NCBI RefSeq assembly: GCF_958298935.1
Contig: NC_084927.1
Coordinates: 38,754,501-38,818,500, forward strand
Origin: Phragmites australis
Lineage: Eukaryota; Streptophyta; Magnoliopsida; Poales; Poaceae
Length of the DNA stretch: 64,000 nt
Reading direction: 5' to 3'
In this document: in pieces, positions 24,260 to 35,859 of the stretch
How positions within the stretch are numbered: position 1 is the first letter of the stretch
Layout: the number at the start of each line of letters is the position of its first letter
The notes under the pieces: generated by a model
Database searches by the model: none
Told to the model about the DNA's origin: nothing
What the model saw: the letters and a program-made list of their open reading frames with translations, nothing else
Translations under genes and position numbers: made by a program

Positions 24260-25060
24260 GGATGGGCCGGGCCGGGCCGGGCCTAAAAAAGATGACATTT
24301 CATGTGTCAATACTCTGTTTTCCCCCCTCTCGATTCTTCAGCTGTGTAGCGCGCAGGCAGATTAAAAATTGACTATTGTATTCTGGTTTTCATTGCTCGG
24401 CTTTTAGCATGCCCTTTAATTTGGTGTTAGTGGACATTTTGAGTACCATACAAGGATTAAAAAATGGCTACTGTATTCTAGTTAAGAAGAAGAAGAAAAA
24501 AATAAAAAGGCAGGACAGTAAAGATGCGATCGATATTCGAGTCCGATATATCCAAGCAGTAGAGACAAAAATATGGGTGTTGCTATGTTGTAGGCATCTC
24601 AAAATAACGTTCCTATCAGGAGACGTCCTCATCCATTCGATATTTATCAGACGATTGTCATTGTTTCTTATAGCACTCATTTTAGAGCTCCTTCCTCTCC
24701 CCAGCACCGCCTACCATCTGTCCTGTGCAACCCACGGTTGGTGATGTCCCCACCATCTCATCTCTCTACCCCACGCCCGCCTCCTTCACTGGGCTGGTAT
24801 GCCTCCCCCAGAGTTCTTCTAAGCCCGGTAGCCATGGAACTTCCCAATCCCGAAAACCCTGAAACACTAAACCTCATCGACGACGTGGAGGAACGTAAAA
24901 TCTAGAAATCTAACACCTAAAGGATAGGAGCACCTAAAAATATAAAGGTAGCAGCTACTCGACCCGATCCCTCAACCAAACAACAGTTCGTGGCCAACCT
25001 TTGTCATTCAATTCAACTCCATGGCATTGCATATTTGCATGCATCACATCTCACACACAC
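24260..25060. other. Intergenic, nothing recognised
   Basis: Upstream flank of the NAC gene. Short open frames only, and no repeat family that I recognise. Confidence 0.4.
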
Positions 25061-25125
25061 ACATGCATATATATATATACATACATATATATATATATAC
25101 ATACATATATATATATATATAATAG
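25061..25125. repeat. TATATACATACA microsatellite
   Basis: Alternating TA runs interrupted twice by ACATACA, about 60 bases long. Confidence 0.85.
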
Positions 25126-25329
25126 TTATTCTATACCCCAGCCCACCCTACCACGGTAGGCTGTCAGCCCAGCTCCCAGTGCGCGCCACTATGCCTGCTC
25201 GGTCCAAGCGTTGCGCGTGTCCCACGCTCACGCCACGTGCCCCGCTCACCCGCTCGCCTCGTGCCCCTTGTGCTCGCGCCTGCCACCGCCTCGTGCCCCA
25301 CGCCCCCTCACCGTGTGCAACTACTGACC

Positions 25330-25770
25330 ACTGAAGACGTGACCAGCTACTAAAAACTACTGAAACAACTACTGAAAAACACTACTGACATTACTGAACA
25401 AACTATTGATACTATTAACAACTACTGACACAAACTACTATCAACTACTGAACAAACTAGTGACCAAAACTAATAACACTAGTGAACAAAACCTCTAGCA
25501 CTACTGGTAACCATTGACAACTACTGACACACTACTAGACAATTTTACTGTAACTTAGAACTATTGAATATTGAACTACTGACGCTGCTGAATAATTTTT
25601 CTATGACTTGAAACTGCTAAACAGCGATTGACATAACTACTGAACAAAACTACTGATAACTACTGAAGCATCCGAATCATAGTAAATTTCTACTGAAGAA
25701 TCCAAGTCATAATAAATTTTCACACTTGTACTTAGAAACATCCAACCTATAGCAAAACTACTGAAGTTTT
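25330..25770. repeat. Degenerate ACTACTGA repeat field
   Basis: More than twenty irregularly spaced variants of AACTACTGA, often followed by ACAAA, at spacings of roughly 10 to 25 bases. The block is G-poor on the plus strand and has no open frame. It ends just before homology to the LTR at 25880 begins, so it may be part of that insertion or older DNA beside it. Confidence 0.65.
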
Positions 25771-25879
25771 ATTTTTTTGGAGAGGAGTGTGAATCTTTCA
25801 CCGATATGCCAAGAAAGGAAAGAGCGGTGAAAAGTGGGTTGGGCCTAAACCAGTAAAAGGCCAGTCACGTTAGGGTTGG

Positions 25880-27330
25880 GAGAGGATTTGAATTTTGACT
25901 GATTCATATGCTTTAGTTTTATATTTCTATGGTTCTTTGTATGGAGATTTTAAATTGAATGTCTCTCAACTTCAAATCTACTCTTAGATTCTATTCAACT
26001 CAAATTCCTTAAATTCATATCCTCTCCCAATGATCTTTATCCAAATCCAAATCAAAGTTCAAATATTCCAAATGGAGTTGATCTTAATCCCAAGTCAAAA
26101 TTCAAATTCAAAATTTTCCATTTTGAATTATTCCCAAAATCCCTCTCTCTTTTCTTTTTCTCTTCCCCTTTTCTCCTTCTCTTTTCTCCCGGGCCGATTT
26201 CCCCTCCCCTCTCTCTTTCTCAGCCCAACCACCGGCCCTTCTTCTTTTTTTTTTCCCGTGCCCCGGCCCTTCTTCCTTTCTTCCGCATGTCGGCCCATTC
26301 TCCGCACTGGCGTCCCGGCCGTGCCCACACGCGATCACCCTGCCCCGCGCGTCGCTCGGCCGTTCGCGTGTCCATGGGTCACCCATCCGTCCGTGCGCCT
26401 TCCTCCCTCTCCTTCCTTCTTCCCTTTCCAGCGTGATGACGCCTCCGCCGGTCGTTGTTTCCCCGGGAAAATCTCCCGACCAGCCTCCACGATCTCTGCT
26501 CGCTCTTCTCTCCCGCTTCTCTCCCTCTCTCTGCTGCCCATGCCCCGCTGCCCATGGATGGCACAGAGCTTTCCCATGCCCCGGGAAAAAGGGTGGGCGC
26601 CGGCCGCCACATCACCACCAAGGTCCCGTGATGCTAGCAACCTGCACCGCCTCTCCCTTCCCTCTATAAATAGAGCCTGGCCTCTACCTCCCTATCTTTC
26701 TCCATCTCGCCTCACCCCGCGCTCTTGCCGTCGCCATTACCGCCGTCGTGACCTTGCCGTCGTCAATCCACCGACCACATGTCGCCAAGGAGCCTCAAGA
26801 CCTTGCTGTCATCCCTGTGCCGTCGCCTAACTGCCGTAAGCTGACGCGAGCCGCTTGCGCACAGAGTCGAGCCATCCGTCGTTGCATCTTCGACAATCCA
26901 TCGGCCACCGCGAGCGATGCACCATCATCCACCTTTATGATGAGCCTCTTGTCCCCCCTAGCACCGCATAGATAGCATGTAGGTGTCCCCGTGCCTCTGT
27001 TTTAGCTAGATGTTGCGCACCGCAGTGTGAATTTTTTCCGCCGCAGTGCTATCCTGGTCGCCAGCGTGCGTGCGTGCACGTGTTGTCACCAGCCGTAGTG
27101 CCATGTGCTCTAAGGTGCCCAGTGGCCCCTTTTCCTTACAGGTTGGCACCTCCCAGTGCAGGGGAGGTGCTGCCCAATTTTCTCACGCCGCTGCACTCTC
27201 CTCCGGCTGCCGTCTGGTAGCGCTTCCGCCGTCGGCCGCCATCGACGAGCTCCCCTCTGAATCTGTCGTGCCATGTAGTACTCTGGCGTCCGCTCGTCGT
27301 GAATCCCTAGCTGGAGCGCGTCACTGGTGA
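25880..27330 (+). repeat. LTR of Copia-associated family, plus orientation, 5' truncated
   Basis: Homologous to the minus-oriented copies at 40095-41126 and 47100-48060 (for example TTCTATGGTTCTTTGT and AATGTCTCTCAA). The CT-rich stretch at 26140-26430 is followed by a TATA box, TATAAATA at 26665-26672, and a GC-rich R/U5-like region. The TGTAACATCC start seen in the other copies is missing here. The right limit is approximate. Long open frames on both strands in this block are low-complexity Pro/Ser or Arg/Glu by-products. Confidence 0.7.
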
Positions 27331-27479
27331 GCTTCCCAAAGCGCGTCACCGTTGATTTCTTGCCACCGGCCGATTCTCCCCTCCCCTCCACCGCTCGCCA
27401 GAGCTAGTGTATGCGCGCGCTTGAAAGAAAAGGAAAGTTGGTGCCACGTTAGGTTGGCCCTTTCCAAATTGTTGCCCGG

Positions 27480-27800
27480 CAAGGCGAGGTGGCTTATTAG
27501 CTGGAGCTACTTCCATCCCTCTCCACCATGCACAACGTCTTCCATATCTCGCAATTGAAGAAGTGTCTCCACATTCCAACCGAAGTTGTGACGATGGTGA
27601 CCAAGACCTTCGACCCAATCTTTCTTATTGCAAGCATCCAATTCGCATCCTTGATGAACCCGAACGGAAGACGCGACACAATTCAACTAAATTTCTCAAG
27701 GTTCAATGGAGTAATCACTCTGAAGATGAGGCGACGTGGGAACGTAAAGATCAACTTCATGCCGATTATCTCGAGTTTCTCTCTCAGCTGTGAGTGTTGC
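27480..27800 (+). pseudogene. Ty3-gypsy pol 3' end (integrase C terminus/chromodomain region)
   Basis: The plus strand gives MHNVFHISQLKKCLHIP and, after a frame change, the segment HPIRILDEPERKTR, then KVQWSNHSEDEATWERKDQL. These are the standard closing motifs of chromovirus-type gypsy polyproteins. The frame is broken between the two parts. It ends about 115 bases before the LTR boundary. Confidence 0.85.
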
Positions 27801-27879
27801 ATTAGTTTCTCTTTCTCACAGCATGGTTTGTCACGAAATCATGAAGTTCCACCTTACTCTCCACTAAGCTCGTCCGAAT

Positions 27880-27912
27880 CTCGGGACGAAATTTTTTTTA
27901 AGGGGGGAGGTT
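27880..27912 (+). other. Polypurine tract of gypsy element
   Basis: CGGGACGAAATTTTTTTTAA followed by GGGGGGAGG immediately precedes the LTR start, the usual arrangement for Del/Tekay-type elements. Confidence 0.8.
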
Positions 27913-30900
27913 TGTCACATCCCAAATTCATAATCATGTCATTATGTATAATCATGCATCATTAGCATCTTGTTTAATTGTAAAGCATGGTTAGGGTGCT
28001 TGTTTTGTAATGGTGGTTTGATAATTGCTATGTGTTATGAAAATAACCAATGTTAGAATTTTCATGAGTTTAAGTCTCACATAGGCGCGGCGGGTGAATC
28101 CATTTGAAATGGGTTCATCTCGTTGTAATCGCTACATCATTGTTTTACTAGAATTATTGGATCACTAGAGCACCCTCTTTTGGATAAATAAAAGAGAGCA
28201 GGATTTTTAAGGAGGGATAGAAATGTTTTCAGCTGAATTGCTTGTCTCTCTAGCAAGTGGGCCCACCTGGCCGGCACCACTTTAAAGCACCCCACCAGCA
28301 GCCATGCCCCTCCACCTCACTCTCTCACTCACACTCACTCTCCCTCACTCCCAACCGGCCAGCACAAGCAGCAGAACTGCTGCTCCCCTTTCCTCTCTCA
28401 AACTCTCTCATTGTCCCCCAAATCTCCCCTTCAAGAACAAGGATTGGAGGTATGCATATGGTGCTATCATGTTCCCCACCTCTCTAGCTCTCTATTCATC
28501 CAATTCGTTCTTGCATGCATGGAGGTTTGAAGGATTTGCAAATCAAATTTCATCACAACTTGCTCTGAAATTTGCAGCAGCAAGTCTTCTTCCCTTCTCC
28601 AATTTCTTCCCGCCGATTCTTCCCCAAATCGACGATCACAACCCTTGGCGTATGACCTGGGGTAAGTCTCTAGTGTTCCTTACTAGCAATGCACATTTTT
28701 AGCTCGGTTTTGGACAGATTTGTGAGCTGCAAGTCGAGGATTGGTGGAGCATCGGCGTTTTTGAGGTTATAAAGGTAGAAGAGATGTTTGAATGAGTTAG
28801 AGCTAGTGGATCGAGTTTGTGGAGTGAGAAAGATAAACCTTAAATCTTTGCTTTAGTGCCATTACATGTTTGTGTGGTTTAGTTTTCAACATGCGAGTTG
28901 AATCGGAAAAGGAACTGTCGCAAAACCCTTCTCTGCAGGAACCCGGAAGTTCCGGGCAATCCAAGCTAAAAATACCCGAGAACTCTACCCGGAAGTTTCA
29001 GGTAAATTCGAGAAAATATAACCGACAACCCTCACTTGGAACCTCTCTCGGAAGTTCCGAGTTCAACCCAAAACCTCATGAAACTAGTTGTGTTAGATTC
29101 ATATGAGTATTAAATACATATTAAAAATGTTATGGCTCAATAAATACTTTCTAATAATTAATTAAGTAATTAAATTTGTTTTGAATTAATTAAATCTCAG
29201 TTAATGCGGTGTCCTAAAATTATGAAATCACTTGGACAATTCATGTTATGATCAGTTCTACATAAAAAAATATATACTTTGGTATGAAAGTGTTGTTTAA
29301 TTAGTAAAGCCCTTTTAATCTTGATAGCTAGCTTAATTACGGTCCTATTCGAACATACCTTAAATAAATCTTTTATACCATGAGCTTTCGCACTTCAATT
29401 CATATGATTCTTGTTGCATCATGTTCTATACTAAGCACCTCATCTCCCATTATATTTTCATGACATTTGGTGCATATATCATAGCATTTCGTCATGTTAA
29501 TTGTGATGTATTATTCTTTCTTTTAGCGATCGACAAATCGGAGAGCAACGGGGGTGTTCTTGAGGTGCAACCCAATTGTGATATTGTGTGTGAAGCACTT
29601 GAGCAAGGCAAGCATCTAAACATACTCATCCCAATACTTTGGATCAATTAGAGTCTAATTGATAAATTATGCTTTATGTATGTTTGCATGTTAATGAGTC
29701 AAATATCGAGTTGATATAGGTAGATCCTATATGTTGCATTGCCCTCCCTTGACATTGTTTATCTCATGATTCATTGTAACCTGGGTTATTCATGTCACCT
29801 AATGGTCCTACTTAAAATGAATGGGTTATGCTTAGCAAGGCTTAGGTCACCGGTAGAAGTCGAGCGGTGGTTCGACCATCATTCGTGAGCTTAGGGCATA
29901 CTTTTATTCACAAAGACAATGATGATGGAAGGATGTGTAAGTGGGTGATGACGAGATGAGTTTTGGGCGGGCAATAGGGATGGCTCAAGAGGGGAGTCTC
30001 GGATGCTATAGACCCGCTTAAATCGTTTAAGGACCGACTGTTGTTGTTGTTGGCTTTGGCACTTTCCGTACTTACCACATGTCGATATAATGGTAAGATA
30101 AGTCGAATACCTTTTGTAGCTGTGACATTTTGGCTTGCTGGCTTATGGTGTCGTAGGCATAATAGGCTTGTAGAGGTAACGTCGTAAAGGTGTTATGAGC
30201 ATAATAGGTTTGTAGAGGTATCTAGTTTACTTGAGGAGTAGTTCTAGCTACCTCTACACCTTTAGGCGTAACTAGGGTGCTCTGGGAGTAGCCCTAGTGG
30301 ACATCCGCACCTATAGGTGCATGTTCAAACGATCGGGGTTTAATTGAAAATGGTTGTCACGAGTACCCCTTTGTGCGTACTTTAGCGGGTAGCACAAGCC
30401 GAATGATGCTCGTGTCGTGTGGGCAAAGGAGTACCCCCCTGCAGGGTGTAACAACCATTCAAATTGCCGCGCTCTCGGTCATGAGCACGCTATTGTCCAT
30501 TTGCATCAATCGTAGTGTTTCGATATCAGGAGATGGATCGTGTTGTTGATGAAGAGTTGATATGGTACAAGTTACAATTATGTTATGTTGATGATCTTAA
30601 GATAGAAGGGTATCTTGGGTAGATGTAGATGCTTATACTTGAGTCGAAATTGCATTGCTTTTGAAATCACTTAACCTTGTGGTCGAGCTCTTGTTAGTTT
30701 ATCCAATTGCATTCTCCTTGGAGTCAGGTTATTAAAATACCCACTATAGATTAAGTCTTGTGAGTACCTTCGTACTCACGTACTTTGTTTGCTTTTCAGT
30801 TGAGGAAGAACTAGTATTTGGCTATTTTACACCCATCGATGTTGGCGACGGGCATGAGTAGTGTCATCTACTCATGAGATGTCTTTTGGGATGGCGTCTT

Positions 30901-31208
30901 ATGGCAAATGGCGCTATCTATCTTTTGTCGTATGTAATTTATTCTGCCGCGTAGCTACTCTAACAATGTCGGTTTGTGTATTTCGTTGTAAAGATTAAAA
31001 TTGCTTAAAGACTTGTAATTTAATTTAATTACTCACTATTTATTATGTTTTATGATGATGTACTTGTTATAAAGGCGTGTGTTCCGATCTTGGAAGTAAA
31101 CACATGCCGAGACTACTGGGTGGTGTTCTTGTTAATCATTGTGGACGTGATTATGGAAAATGATCATCCTAATGATTAACTAGAATACTATTTGGACGGT
31201 TCCCCACA
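27913..31208 (+). repeat. 3.3 kb LTR of Del/Tekay-type gypsy element
   Basis: Starts TGTCACATCCC after the polypurine tract and ends CCCCACA just before a primer-binding-like site. Length near 3.3 kb fits Del/Tekay LTRs. It includes two GGAAGTTCCG motifs at 28940-29060, a recurrent feature of such LTRs, and no gene. It is flanked by pol on the left and gag on the right, the reverse of a single element. Confidence 0.75.
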
Positions 31209-31211
31209 GCG

Positions 31212-31230
31212 TGGTATCGGGGTTTGGTTT
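31212..31230 (+). promoter_or_regulatory. Primer-binding site, initiator-Met tRNA type
   Basis: TGGTATCGGGG follows the LTR end after three bases. The usual site begins TGGTATCAGAGC, so the first seven bases match and the rest has drifted. Confidence 0.65.
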
Positions 31231-31431
31231 AATAAAGTAGCCTAAAAATACTTAGCATGGGTTAATAAAACATGTCAACCTCACTAAGACAACCCACTAA
31301 AGTTTATCTTTAGTTCCTAAGTGTTTGCTCTATTTTATTTCTCATCTTATCTTAGAGTTTTTCATACCTCTACTTGTTGATAATCTGCTTAAACATGATC
31401 TCTAACTCATCTCTTTCTTAATAGGTTAAGG

Positions 31432-33260
31432 ATGGCTGCTCTTACGTTGGTGATGGCTACTCGTGCTGAGGGTGTGAAAGGTTTTCTCGCACTCCTCCGT
31501 GAGATGCTTTGGCTCGCGAATTTCACCTATGCGCCAGAGTACGTGGTGTATGCTCGAGGAGTTAGGCCAGATTTTGTGGACTAGTTGGCGACCGTGGACA
31601 CTCGGCAAAAATTATCGAAGGTGGGACCAACCCCCACCACTCTAAGGCAGTTGGAACTTCGAAAGTCCAAGTTGTGGTGTACAAGGCAATGACTGCCCTT
31701 TGTGATGATGCCCGTTTTGCATGGATGGCTTTTCGTCTACTTTTCAATTCGAGGAAATAACATCAACAACTTCGAAGATGTCCTAAATGCGGCCCCTCTG
31801 AATGAGCACCATATGGTAGAGTTAGTTCGCTCCTTGGGATGATCCTACCATTGTGTAGTGGTTCAGCTTTGGAAGACGCGAAGGCATTACAACAGGTTGC
31901 AGCACGCGATGGAACCATAAGGTGTTGTATGGAGAGGGCCATATGACATAGTATGGCATGGCACCTCAGACTCACCGCTTTCCGGTGGTGCAAGGCACAC
32001 GAGTACCTCGTCCCTGTGGTCGAGGTGCGAGAGCATCCAATGGATTGCAAATGCCACAGTTCCACAATTTGGGTGTCACGAGGGAAATGCTGTTAGGCAA
32101 GCCGCAGCCTCTCACCCACCCCGATGCCATTGACGACACGGGCTCCCCCAACATCATCTCTTGGATGAATTTCCAGAGGACTTTGTTTGGGATCCGTATC
32201 GTGGGTGGTTTTAAGTCAGAGGATTTAAGAATTATGTACTAGGGCGTAGTTTCTTTTCACGAAACTTTTGGACGATTAAAAATTAGCTATACTGTGCCCT
32301 ATGTATGAGACTTGTATGATGTACCTTTGTGTTGTATGAGTATTATGATTGTTTAATATGTCTTTCAATTCTATTGATTGCTATTTATTACGCTGTCATT
32401 TTACTCATGTTGCATCGATGAAATTGACGAAAAAGGTAAGAAGGTAAGAGACACATCCCGATAGTTGTTAATATCGGGGGCTCAACCAGTGCGAGGCAGG
32501 GGCCTTGTGTGTCCAGTATGGCGATGATACGAGAAATGAATACGTTAGCAATAACGTATGAACATTCACCATACGATGGTAGTTATGACCGTCTACCCAT
32601 GTGGCGATTACATGGCTGTCCCGTAAGGCGAAGGTACGGGAAGTAAATACGTTGGCAACAACGTATGAAACGTCGCTCACGTGAAAAACATTTCTTTCTT
32701 GTGCGAAGGGTGATGATTGTGATTTTTATGTTCGTTTAGGGAGTGATGCACTTGAGAAAGAAACGTGTAGATAAGTATCGAGCATATTTCATTTCCTATC
32801 TCTTATTTTAGACGCAACTAGTTATCATGGGCTTTAAGGAGCTCGACCGCATTCATGTTGTTTATCCACTTCTTGTTGTCCTAAATTCCTTTGGTGAGAG
32901 GACCACGAAAATTCCCTATTTGCCGCACATCAGCTCCAAGGCGCGGCTGCATGGTGGACCAATTACCTCGCCATACACGCCACCGGTCATCGTGTCTCTT
33001 AGGCGGAGTTCCGCCAAATTTTCCAAGAATATCACATTCCCAAGGGGATGATGGAAATCAAGAAGTGGGAATTCCTGGACCTCCAGCAAAAAGGAAAATT
33101 GGTCATGGAGCACATCGCAGTCGGGGTACTCAGCTGCGATGCTCACGTGCATGAAGGTGTAGTCGTAAGGCCTCCTCAGCGAGGGAGCCCCTTGTTGCTA
33201 GGAGGGCCTCGCGAGCGTCAGCCTACACTGTGGTGCAAGTGCGGAGGAGCGTGCGATCCG
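31432..33260 (+). pseudogene. Degenerate gypsy gag region
   Basis: The first part (from 31432) reads MAALTLVMATRAEGVKG and continues for about 50 codons to a TAG near 31580, then degenerates. A clear retrotransposon gag domain lies at 32950-33130, with WWTNYLAIHATGHRVS, a stop, AEFRQIFQEYHIPKGMMEIK and KWEFLDLQQ, matching the W-W...HRV.W.EF...HIP.G pattern of Ty3-gypsy Gag. Between the two, 32250-32800 holds no recognisable coding DNA but carries the hairpin pair reported separately. Whether both parts come from one element is uncertain. Confidence 0.65.
32540..32666. repeat. Pair of perfect GCAA-loop hairpins
   Basis: Two 20-base inverted repeats 107 bases apart, 32540-32559 and 32647-32666. 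Each has an eight-base stem of ATACGTTR and YAACGTAT closed by loop GCAA. The loop-closing pair is A-T in the first and G-C in the second. Neighbouring bases are also repeated (GAAATGA before one, GAAGTAA before the other). Confidence 0.8.
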
Positions 33261-33667
33261 CTTTGAGATATTGACAAGGGATTGGAGGTGGAAGGTATAT
33301 ATCCATCTCTACTTCTACTTGGTCGAGTCTATGCCCATGCCTATGCATTATTAAGGACAAGATTGGCAATGCAATGGTGAAACCCATACAATATTCCAGG
33401 GTCGGCCCTAGAGTTTGGAAGTGGCACCATTTAGGTGGCTAAATGGTGCTACGCCAACCCCCACTAACACCAATTTCTTATGCTCAGGAATTCAACTCGT
33501 GCCAGATCGGTAGCTTCTATGAAAAGGAGCCTAAATACCACGTAGGATCTGCTAACTTGACAAGCAATTATGACTTGGTGTAGTCAGTCACATCAGCAAA
33601 CGGTGAGGGTTAAAGCCTATAAGTATGACGCGTGAGTCCTTCTTATCAGATATGTTCACTGTAATAG
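33261..33667. other. Intergenic, nothing recognised
   Basis: No coding pattern or repeat that I can name. A short imperfect inversion around CACCATTTAGGTGGCTAAAT at 33426-33450 was noted. Confidence 0.35.
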
Positions 33668-33860
33668 AAGTGTAGTTTTGTGGTAAAATGATGCAAATTA
33701 AGTGTGGTTTTGTGAAATAAGAGGGAAAAGTGTAGTTTTGTGATAGTTAAACAAAAGAAGTGTAGTTTTGTGATAAAATAATGCAAAGTAAGTGTGATTT
33801 TGTGAAATAAGAGGAAGAAAATGTAGTTTTGTAATAGTTTTGATGATCGTAGCGTAGTTT
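33668..33860. repeat. 90-bp tandem repeat, about two copies
   Basis: The unit starts AAGTGTAGTTTTGTG at 33668 and again at 33758, with internal sub-repeats of TGTAGTTTTGTGA and GTGAAATAAGAGG. It lies 3' of the GUX gene. Confidence 0.8.
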
Positions 33861-34077
33861 TACGAAATTTGCTTTTTTATTTTTATATTATAAAATTTCA
33901 AAACGAAAATATATATTTGTAATTTGGATTATATATTATATATATACACACACACGACATGAAGCAACATTTATGACGTATGGGCCTGTAGGCTTGGACT
34001 GCTGTTAGTTATACTAATGAGCCCATATAAGTTATACTGAGAAGTGGCCCATGGGCCTGCCCTTGCACTTGCTCCGA

Positions 34078-35859
34078 TCACAGCGGAGCCTCAGGGTGAG
34101 AGACAGCCCGGTGGGCTCTGGGGTCTGTGATGGTTCGGTTCCAGTGGGCATCCGGCGCCATGGCCCTCTCCGCCTCCCTTCGGTCCTGCTCCAGCGCCGC
34201 CATCTGCCTCTCCGGTAGCGCGCAGAACCTGTGCCTCAGCTCCGCGGGCTCTATCCGGTCGTGCATTGCCCACCACCGCGCGTGCGCCTCGTCGCTCGCG
34301 AACCGCCGCAGCGCCGGCACGTTCCAGTTGCAGTCGTAGTCGCGGTAGCACAGCCACGGCTTCCTGCCCAGGTAGTGCACCGCGTACACCTCCGCGGGCT
34401 CCGCGCTCAGCAGTCGCGCCTGCGCCGCCCGATCCCCTTCGTCCCACACGTACTTGAGCAAGTTTGCGCGGCGCGGTAGGCGGTGCCACCACGTGAACAC
34501 CTCGTTCAGGTACCCCTGGTCGCCGCCGTTGTAGGAGTCGATGTCGTGGATGCCCGACATGAGCAGCTCGAAGGTGCAGTTGCACGGCTCCAGCACCATC
34601 ACGCCCGAGTTGAAGCGCGCGCCGCTATTGGCCGTCGCGCTCAGCTCCGCCGCCGCCTCTTCCTCGAACAAAAAGTCCATGTTGCGCAGCACTAGCAAGT
34701 CGGCGTCCAGGAACACGACCCTGTCGTAGTCGGTCAGCTGCCACAGCCGGAACTTGCTGTAGTTCCATTCGTTGTAGGCGTGCCGCACCGCGCGCGGGTT
34801 GCGGATGCGCGGAGCGGGGCGCACCTGCCAGCCCGCCGCGACGAGGGCGGCGCGCTTATCGGCGCCGTGGCCGTGCGCGTCCACCAGGGCCACCAGGTCG
34901 CGCGTGGACCCCGACTGCCGGATGCTCTGCGCCAGCGCGATGGCGCCGCAGACGTAGGCGTCGGCGGAGTGCAACACGGTGGCGTATGCCTGCCGTCTCC
35001 TCCCTGTCTTTGGTACTGTAGGTCCGGAGGGCCGGAGAAAGGGGACGGCGAGCTGGCAGGAGCCGATGGGGAGGCTGAGGCGGTGGCGGAGGTAGGCTGC
35101 GTCGGGGCGGTAGAGCCAGGCGTGAGCGTGGCGCGCGAGGAGGTGCTTGCAGGGGAAGAGGTTGGGCAGGGGGAGGCACTCCGACTCGCTCAGGATCAAC
35201 ACCATACTCGAGCTGCCGCTGTGGTGGGCGAGCTTGGCGGCGGAGAGCTGGAGGTGCAGCCTTCGCACGTCCCTGGACCAGCTTTGGCCGCGGCAGGGGA
35301 GCTTGACGGCGACGAGTTCGTAATCATGCAGAGGGGGGTTCGGGTCGGGGTCGGGGAGGGAGGGGCAGCTGTTTCCGATGGGGTTGTCCTCATCGATCCA
35401 TTCCGGGTAGAGTGCTTCCCAGGTGATGTCGTCCGCGGCAGGAGCTAGGCGCACGGCCCGGATGTGGGCGGCCGGCAACGTGGTCCTCCAGCGCGCCACC
35501 TCCGAGGAGTTGAAGTTGAGCAGGCCCACCGATGTGGCGATGCTGCTGGAGGAGGAGAGGCTCCTGGAGATGCTCTCCCACTGGATCTCCCACCTGGTGT
35601 CTGCCGCGTACGGGATTTCCATTGCAGGGGGCTCTGACTCCTCTTGATGATCATCACTAGGAGGCGGCAGCGGCGGGGGAGCATCCGCGTGCCCATCCCG
35701 AAGGGAAACTGGAATCATCCGTGCCACTTGGACTCCGCGGTCGCGGACGAGCAGCGCCACGACGGCGCACGCAGAAAACAGCAACAACACCACCAGCAGC
35801 TTGCTCCTGCTCGGGGCGGCCTTCTTCTTCATCATCTTCTTGTGTACGGCGCTAGTCAT
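34078..35859 (-). CDS. GUX-type xylan alpha-glucuronosyltransferase (GT8)
   Basis: Golgi type II membrane enzyme of the plant glycogenin-like GUX group, expected to add glucuronic acid from UDP-GlcA to xylan. It has 593 residues in one exon. Start chosen at 35859 because the basic MTSAVHKKMMKKK leads directly into a single membrane anchor (about residues 21-38); two in-frame ATGs upstream would add up to 40 residues. The GT8 domain begins near residue 290 (YATVLHSADAYVCGAIALAQ), with AYNEWNYSKFRLWQL, the DxD motif FLDADLLVL (385-387), FNSGVMVLEP, YNGGDQGYLNE (about 443-453) and HYLGRKPWLCYRDYDCNW near 495. The length and the DYDCNW segment fit GUX rather than galactinol synthase. GC3 is very high, typical of intronless grass genes. 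It appears intact. Confidence 0.9.
   Translation of the reverse strand: MTSAVHKKMMKKKAAPSRSKLLVVLLLFSACAVVALLVRDRGVQVARMIPVSLRDGHADAPPPLPPPSDDHQEESEPPAMEIPYAADTRWEIQWESISRSLSSSSSIATSVGLLNFNSSEVARWRTTLPAAHIRAVRLAPAADDITWEALYPEWIDEDNPIGNSCPSLPDPDPNPPLHDYELVAVKLPCRGQSWSRDVRRLHLQLSAAKLAHHSGSSSMVLILSESECLPLPNLFPCKHLLARHAHAWLYRPDAAYLRHRLSLPIGSCQLAVPFLRPSGPTVPKTGRRRQAYATVLHSADAYVCGAIALAQSIRQSGSTRDLVALVDAHGHGADKRAALVAAGWQVRPAPRIRNPRAVRHAYNEWNYSKFRLWQLTDYDRVVFLDADLLVLRNMDFLFEEEAAAELSATANSGARFNSGVMVLEPCNCTFELLMSGIHDIDSYNGGDQGYLNEVFTWWHRLPRRANLLKYVWDEGDRAAQARLLSAEPAEVYAVHYLGRKPWLCYRDYDCNWNVPALRRFASDEAHARWWAMHDRIEPAELRHRFCALPERQMAALEQDRREAERAMAPDAHWNRTITDPRAHRAVSHPEAPL

Noticed and set aside
26030..26830. 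266-codon open frame rich in Ser/Pro/Leu
   Set aside because: Reads the CT-rich U3 of an LTR; homologous LTR copies do not preserve the frame.
34780..35448. 222-codon plus-strand open frame
   Set aside because: It lies wholly antisense to the GUX coding sequence; such frames are common opposite GC3-rich genes.
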